A DNA stretch of 64,000 nt, from assembly GCF_932526225.1 (NCBI RefSeq), contig NC_064044.1, positions 1,061,001 to 1,125,000 of the forward strand. The letters are read 5' to 3'. Source of the DNA: Nematostella vectensis (lineage: Eukaryota; Cnidaria; Anthozoa; Actiniaria; Edwardsiidae). The notes beneath the pieces were generated by a model that did not search any database, was not told the DNA's origin, and worked only from the letters and a program-made list of their open reading frames with translations. Of the stretch, positions 54,301 through 63,300 are shown in pieces (within the stretch, counting starts at the first letter, position 1; the number at the start of each line of letters is the position of its first letter). A program made the translations under genes and the position numbers.

Positions 54301-57300
54301 TCGCGAAATTTTTCTAGTAAATTTCCCATCCTTACAAGGGACACGAAAAGTAACGAAGACTAGAGGATTTTGAGGCTAATTTTTTAAACGAGCACACGCT
54401 GTTTTGATTTTTCACATTTCATTTTGATCATGAGGTGACGAATATAAGAGTACAAACCACAGAAAACTATGAGAAATTTGTTAAATTCAAATTATTTAGA
54501 TATGTAATATGAAAAAAGAGAAGTGTCACGCAAGTCGGGACTAGTGTCACGCAAGTCGGCACCGGTGTCACGCAAGTCGGGACTAGTGTCATGCACGTCG
54601 GAACTAGAGTCAGCAAGTCGATACCGGTGTCACGCAAGTCGATACCGGTGTCACGCAAGTCTGTACCGGTGTCACGCAAGTCGGGTGGAGTATCACGATA
54701 TTTGTGATCAGTGTCACGCAAGCTGACTTTACTTACAGCGTCCTGAGGTTCATCAGATTCTTGAACATCTCGATGCTGAGTCGAGTGATGAAGTTTGACT
54801 GGAGACGACTACGGTCAAAACAAGAAACTGATCAAACGTTAACCCGTTATAACGTCTACCTAGACACCGGTATCTTATGGGAAATGTTAAATATGGCGTC
54901 TACCTAGACGTTAGTGTCTTCTGGGAAATGCTCAATGATTAAAAAAAATAAATAAATCACAAAAATGTATACTTACAGGGTGGCGAGTGAGCTGAGATCG
55001 TGAAATGCATCCTGGGATATTCTGAATATGTTGTTGCGACTAAGGTCTCTAAAAATAGATAGATTTATTGAAAATTAGAGTATTTTAAAGGATGACGCGC
55101 AGAGTCGTGATGGCTGTGGATAGGAATGATGACCAGGCACGCGAGTACCCGGGATTTGTTGAGGGTGTGAGAGGGGATATACGTGCGCACACGGTGGCAC
55201 CCACTACCCGTCTGGGAACGCGCCGTTGCTGGCGGTCATGATGATGATGGGTTGTGATGGGAATACGTACATGTGCTGTAGATAGGGGATGTCCCAGTGA
55301 TGGGAATACGTACATGTACTGTAGATAGGGGATGTCCCAGTGATGGGAATACGTACATGTACTGTAGATAAGGTATCTCCTTGAAGCTACGGCTGTCAAC
55401 GTTGGTAATACGATTACTGGAGAACATCCTAAACAAAAGATAAATCACTGGTATCAGTATTCTTCTCTTTCCTTGTGCAACAAACATAATCAGCCTTTAA
55501 CCAAAAGAACTGGAATGAAAAGAATATAATAGTATTGTTTAACTCACAGTGCAAAAGTATCTAGTGGCATTGTTTTGGGAATGGCCGTCAACTCTTGCCC
55601 CTTCACGAGGATCCTGCGAGGGCCGCTCCCGCTTGTGTACACGCAAGAACAGCTTGACGGGCAGTCTGCAACAGGAGAACCTTTTTTCTCAGTAAGACGA
55701 ACAAAGTCGTAAATTGCGTCATTATGACGTACACAGTCGTAAATTGCGTCATTATGACGTACAAAGTCGTAAATTGCGTCATTATGACGTGCAAAGTCGT
55801 AAATTGCGTCATTATGACGTGCAAAGTCGTAAATTGCGTCATTATGACGTGCAAAGTCGTAAATTGCGTCATTATGACGTGCAAAGTCGTAAATTGCGTC
55901 ATTATGACGTGCAAAGTCGTAAATTGCGTCATTATGACGTGCAAAGTCGTAAATTGTGTCATTATGACGTGCAAAGTCGTAAATTGCGTCATTATGACGT
56001 GCAAAGTCGTAAATTGCGTCATTATGACGTGCAAAGTCGTAAATTGCGTCATTATGACGTGCAAAGTCGTAAATTGCGTCATTATGACGTGCAAAGTAAA
56101 TCATTAAGACGTAAGAAGTCGCTAAGGTGCGTCATTAGGACATACAGACGTAAGCATTCGCTAAGGTGGGTCATTAGAACGTACAGACGTAAGAATTCGC
56201 TAAGGTGCGTCATTAAGACGTACAAAAACGTAAAGTACGTCAGTAAGACGCAAGAAGTCGCTAAGGTGCGTTATTAAGACGTACAAAGTCGTGAAGTACG
56301 TCAGTAAAACGTACTAAGTCGTAATGTACGTCAGTGAGACGTAAGAAGTCGCTAAGATGCGTCATTAAGCCGTACTAAGTCATTAAAGTGACAATCAAAA
56401 AGTAACCTTACGTGAAAAAAAAAATACAAAACTAAGCAAAATTAAATCAAATCAAATAAATTGTGGAAGATGTGATAAACCCTCCTTGCACTTACGAAAT
56501 TACGAACGACGCAGAGACAAATGTGGCCGAGTCAAAGTCGCAGAATACCACTGAGGCCTAACCACGACACAGCAAACGAAATTGTTGGGTTGCATTTGTC
56601 GTGACGAAAGGGTATTTTACCTTCAATCTGAGAACAAACTTCCCTTGTTTCGCTTGCATCTGGAAATAACGAGAAAACGTGCTTGTTATGTAAAGAAAAG
56701 AAATTGGATAACACAGTGACATTGAATCATTTATTTACATAACTATTTATTGACTTACAGGATAATAGCTGTGACTTAACTATTTATCGCCTTGTAGGAT
56801 ATCTTGAATCCCTGTCCACTGTTGACCCCACCACTCTTGAAAATCAGTGTAACGACGCTTGACGTGCTCTGTATCAGAGATGGGGCAAATGTCCCGCAGT
56901 AGCGACCCGTAGTCTGCGGGTGTCCCGCAACGCCGTCAATGATTGTAAGAGAGTCCTGGAAACAAGTCAAAAAGTAAAAACTGGTAAAGATGATAATAGA
57001 GAAAAAAAACTTGTTTTTTGATAGCATTAAAAACTTATAAAGGCCTCGGAATGATACAAGATTATTTTAAAGGTAACATGTGCTATGATGATTTATTCTG
57101 TCGAGCAAAAAAATGGAACGGTTTTCAGGTAGTCGGCCCCGTAGCACTTAAAACGGCGACATCCCATATCCTATCGTGGGTAATTCTGTCCAAAACAATG
57201 CAAGAAAAGTAACAAATAACAACAAACAAACAAACAAACTAGCAAGCGAGCAAGAAAACAAACAAACGAGCGCACTAACGAACGAACAAACGAACAAACG

Positions 57301-60300
57301 AACGAACGAACAAATAAACAAACAACAATAACCCAGAATCACGCACCTTTGTACAGCTAGTACTAAGCTGTAAGTCAAAGGCCAGGATGCGCAGTCTAAT
57401 GACGTCACTAGGATCCCGGATGATACGCCACACACAGTCGATATTGTTAGGGTAGGGGTTTGGGTAACGAGGGGAAACAAATGTTCCGGATGGAGATGTC
57501 AGATTTTGTTGGCAGGCTGAAAACCATCGGAAATCGACATAAGCACACATCCCGTCATACTCAAGCGCGTTGATTACTCGAGTGAGCGCCGAGATACGAC
57601 AGACTCCATTTCGATTATTTGGAAAAGCGCGGTAAATTTAAATATGCAGCAATGATATAATAACAAGTTAATCACATGAGAAGTGAGCCGCGTGACATTT
57701 AGAACATTGGAAATGTCTTTTCAGGTGGACAATAAGCTTTATTTAGTTAATTTGTTTTCTGTGTTGATGTTACTGAGTAGTTCTGTAGCCGCTAGAAAGC
57801 GTTTCTCCTGATGACACACTTTTAGACTACTTCACCTGCGATCTCGTGAAAAGAAAAGCTCTTGCAGGGTCCTGGCCTGAGGTACGACTTGGCTATAGCG
57901 ACCGCGCCTTGTCCAGGGACGATAGTCCCTCTCACGACCATCTAGGAAAGTTAGAGGGAAACTAGCACATTTTTACCATTTGAAAATGCAACGGAATTTA
58001 TAAAAGAAGCTATTCTAAAATAGAATCCAAGATTTAATCTAAAAAATCAATGCAGTCAAAGCTCACTTAAGCGAGACTTTCCGATTTACAAGACAGGTTT
58101 TAGCATTGATTACCATGAAATACCTCGCGTATAAGATATTTCTTACATAAGGGGCACAGGCTATAACAGGGAGGCGGCGGTGGTTATGGCTTTGTAACCC
58201 CATTTGAATCACTCGAGGAACTAGTGATACCGAGTTATGGTTTTGTAACCCCATTTGAATCACTCTAGGAACCGAGTTATGGCTGAGTAACCCCATTTGA
58301 ATTACTCTAGGAACCGAGTTATAGCTTTGTAACCCCATTTGAATCACTCGAGGAACTAGTGATACCGAGTTATGGCTTGTAACTCTTAAAGTATCACTGC
58401 ACTCGAGACATGACTGATACCTAGCTAGGGCTATGTGACTCTATTTGTATCCCTCGAGGCACGAGTGATACCGAGTTATGGCTGAGTAACCTCATCTGTA
58501 CCGTATTCATTATTCGCACCTTAAAAGGCTTAAGTGTTGAGACTGATACGAAACCAGATTTCCATATAGGCACATCAGCGGATGAACTATCTGACGCAAT
58601 CCACAGTACCCCATCCAGTGTTTCATCCCGCGACTTTGACCCTGACTTGTGAAAGAGCTCGAGCTCTTTTTCACCACTGCCAATCATCATAAACCGGAAG
58701 TAAAAACACTTGCTGACATCATTTCCGGTGATAGTCATGAAGCGAGTTGTTTCTAAGGTAGCTGAGATGCTCTTCGCAGAGGAGTCGTTACTCTTCAAAA
58801 TGTACCCGCCACCTGGAATACATGGTCATCATTATCATCATCATCATCAGCAGCAGCAGCAGCAGCATCATCATCATCATCATCATCATTATCTTCTTCA
58901 TTACCATTCTCGCAATTCTAATCGTCATTAACCTACTTTGCACCTAAGAGCATCCGCGGTGCTACTAACACCAGAAAGCGGTCTCTGCCATCAATATCAT
59001 TATATTTATCCTCAACATAGCCCTCAATGACCATCAACTACTATCAATAGCTCTCAATGACCACCATTCACTTACTTTGCACATAAGAACACCCCGCTGG
59101 ACTACTGACGTTACACACAGTAGACAGCGAGCTGCGAAAGCTGCTCCATGCCTTGACATTTCCCTCCTCTAACCCGCAACCCAAGGCACGCTGGGATATC
59201 TCGTCAGCGCCCAGCACATCACTCCAGAGGTTGAGTCCGCTCATCTTACCAAGGAAGCGACGGGAGGAGTTAAGTCCGTCCCATGCGATGATAAACTTTC
59301 CAGAGCCTGAAAGGATAAAATGTGCCGGATAGTTTGACCCAATCATGGCATATAATTTAAGATACATTAAAGCTAGAATCTCTGTGGACAATCTATAAGA
59401 TATCAGTATCCGAGAAGGTTCACTTAAAAGATGGACGACGATAGGTGCAGTTGTGATGGGCTACCTGCGTTGTACGCTCCTTGTGATAGGCTTTCCTTGT
59501 TAAAAGCTCTTAGTGATGGGCTACCTGTGCTGTGATTCATTGCGACGGGCTACCTGTGTTGTACGCTTTTTGTGTTGTTCGCTCTTAGTTATAGGTTACC
59601 TGTGCTCATCTAAAGACGGACACAGTACTCATTTCTCACCTGGTATCTCAGCGTCCTTGTGCCAGTCGTAACCATTAGCAACCAGGGCACCGTTGGTGAA
59701 GAGCTGCCACACACCGCCACGTGATGCCCACGTGAGACAAACGTGACGCCACTTCCCGTCGTTCAAAGCGATAGCCGTCACCCTAGAAACGATGAACACA
59801 TTCTCCATTCCCTTGATTGACATGTGACCATTTTATCATGTGACCATTTCGTTGATTGACTTTTGATATATTCCCTTGATTGACATGTGACCATTTCATT
59901 GATTGATATTTGACGCATTCTCTTGATTGACATGTGATACATTCCATTGATTGACATGTGGTGCTACAGCAATTCACTCAATTTATCCTCTTTTTCTGTC
60001 TAAGCCCACAGAACAACCATCCCCGCAAGTCAATCAACGGAATTAAGTGGTATAACTAGAAAGACTATAGACAACCTGTAGAAAAAACTAGATGGTCTGC
60101 GTATGCGTGGTGTAGACAACCTATGAATTCCGTACATTCCTTATACTTATGAATTCCGTACATTCTCCGCACCTATGAATTCCGTACATTCCCCGTACCT
60201 ATGAATTCCGTACATTCCCCGCACCTATGCATTCCGTACATTCCTCGCACCTATGCATTCCGTACATTCCCCGCACCTATGCATTTCGTACATTCTCCGT

Positions 60301-63300
60301 ACCTTGTTTGGCCCATGACACTGATCACGAGATTCCGATAATTCAAGATCGAGAATCCTGTGACATAGCGCTCCTGGTACAAGACCTCGTACCGGAAGGG
60401 CGTGCCCGCCATAGTGACGTCATCAGTACATAGCCACGTGCAGACGGTGAAGGAACGCAGCTTCGGGATGTCCCGCACGATGATGTGCTCCTCGCGGGAC
60501 GTGTTGTTGAAAATTGCCTCGTAGAATATGTGATCTGTAAATCGAAAGAAACATCTTTAGTAAATAAAGAATCCCGCAATATCCTTAGTCCAGTTACGCT
60601 ACTCACGCGATTTTAGCCCCTTTTTTTCAGAATTATAGCAAAAGTCATTTGTTTTTATCAACGCTTTTGTCTCTGTAACAGGTCAATTATTTCGCCTTGT
60701 CACATGAAGATATGGATGCCAATATCGTGATTGCATTAGAAGTTGTAATCAGTTTTAATGATTTCTAGATAATAAAATATTGGCTGGACGAATTTAAGAC
60801 TCTTTTCTAACTGTCTACAAGAATACAACAACTATCTACCATATCTTGATAACACTCTGGAGACTATTGCGTCATCACTACAGGTCCGTATACACAGGTC
60901 CATATACACAGGTCCGTATACACAGGTCCGTATACACAGGTCCGTATACACACATATACCTTGTGCTACTCGTGATCCCTTCGTGACGTCATCAAGGTCG
61001 TCATCTCCCCTCGGCACCCAGGAGGCTATAGCGTCTTCATTAGACGTCCAATGTATCTCTGTGTTTGTGTTGTTGTATATAGATGCACAATCATCGGGGT
61101 CATCTGAAAAAAGGAATAAAGCCTGTCTTGAAGGGAGCCCATTAATACTTAATATACACAGCACATGGAGCCATTACTTACCATTCCCAGCTCAGGGAGC
61201 CCCAGCACAGGGAACACATTATTAACCTTATATTACCCAGCACAGGGATCCCAAACTTACCATACACAGCACATGGAGCCCCAGCACAGGGAACCCATTA
61301 CTTACAATACACAGAACAGGGAGCCCATTACTTACCATACCCAGCACAGGGAGCCCATCTCCCATCCCTGTCGTAGTTTGCAGTGAGTGCGCACCATGGG
61401 CGATCATTGCGGTATGTTACGCACGTGTTGTATGTCTTGCCGTCGTATATGAATGGCAGAACACAGCAGCGTCCGTCTGTGGTAAACTGATCACAGACTT
61501 GTCTCCCAGGATCTGCAACGCAACTGAGACTATACTACAGATGTAGCGGCCGATGCGGCCACTACAAAAAACTTGCTTTGATATTGAAATTCTGTACTTA
61601 AGTTCGCTTTTTGAGACCAATCCTGCTAGCGCTGCGATAAAGTTACAAAATAAAACATATTTGTCTTTAAAGAAGGCCAATCACGCCGCCATTTTATGCT
61701 CCCGTACAATGCCGAGTAACTCAGAATCCATTTCCATCGGCTAATCCAAGCGAGTAACTGCGAATTTTTCAATCTAATATGATCAATAAAGTATCAGACT
61801 CCATTCGTTGATTAATATTTTGAAGTTTTCTTAACAATTAACTGTTGAATTTAAATTGTAAACAATAAGAAAGGATTGATTTATCAACATTCTTTAAAGC
61901 TGTCGCCCGCTTAAATCATATATTTGCTGTAAGCGCAAATATTTTTCTTCTTTATCTTTTTTTTATCGACCATCTTAAAAACACCGTAATACCTATAACC
62001 ATATGTATCACCGCGGTTTAAAAAACAAATCACAACAATCAACACAATGTTTGATATATAACGTCCCGGTCACGTGATGTCTCCCCAGTCTCCCATACCA
62101 TCATCGGCGAGCACCAAGCAGTCTCCCCACAGGTAATCCCGGTCATAATTCTTCGTCAAGCTGCACCAAGGTCCCGTATGATAGTCCGTTGTGCATTGCG
62201 AGTAAGAGATCCCTCCATACTGGAACGGAAACACGCAGCACTGGCCTTGCTTCGTTCGAACCGCACATGGCTCAATGATAGCCGGACCTGAGCCTGTGGT
62301 AGAAACATCACATTGATAACGATGTGAAAATAACCCGTAAAAGAACTACGATACCAAACATCACATCAAAATATCCCGTAAAAGAACTACGATACCAAAC
62401 ATCACATCGATAACGATGCCTAAATAACCCCTAAAAGAACTACGATACCAAACATCACATCGTAACGATGTCTAAATAACCAGTAAAAGAACTACGCTAC
62501 CAAACGGCAAATACACTTCTACGCAGAAGTGCAGAATCCAAGACTTAGTCGGTCAGATCAATTGCCCGGGGGGGACTTCGATATGAATATTTGAACCTTA
62601 AGGCATAGCAGAATATCGGAAAAACCGTCAAAAACCTCCTAAGGAATAGCATTTGGTCGAAGTTTATACCCTAAAGGATAAGACGGTCTCTCACGTCTTC
62701 TCGTCTGGAGAGTCCCATCCACCCCGGGATCAAGTGTCTTAAATCAGAAATACCATATATGGCTAACAGATAAAAATACCCTCGTCACAGCTCCCCCACA
62801 ATCCATCTCGGTCGAAGTTGTCAGTGGTTGCACACCAGATTCTATTAACTCCGTCCCCGATGCACCATGGGTAGCACTTCCCTTTAAAGACGAAAGGGAA
62901 GACACAGCAGTCGCCATCCGTCGTACGCTGTCGGCAGAGCTCTGCGGATTTTGGTAAATTATTTGAAAGAGATATTATGTCGTCAGTTAAAAAAACCATG
63001 GATATAAAGTAATTACCCGCTAATAAGAACCTAGTTTTTTCCAGGTTAGCCTAAGCAGAATTTTATTTAACGTGTACTATTTCAAACTTTAGGCTAGTTA
63101 AGTACTTAAATAAGCTCTTAATTTTAAATATAGGTTTAAAGTGTCAGAAGTGCGGTATCTTGATTGATTGGATTCCAATACCTGCCTGGCCGTCGTACAA
63201 TATGTGATCAAGACCCCTTTCAATATATACTACTTGAGAATCATGATTTTCATCATTAAAGGGAGATCTTAAAGGTTCATTTTCTTTAAAATAAGAACCT

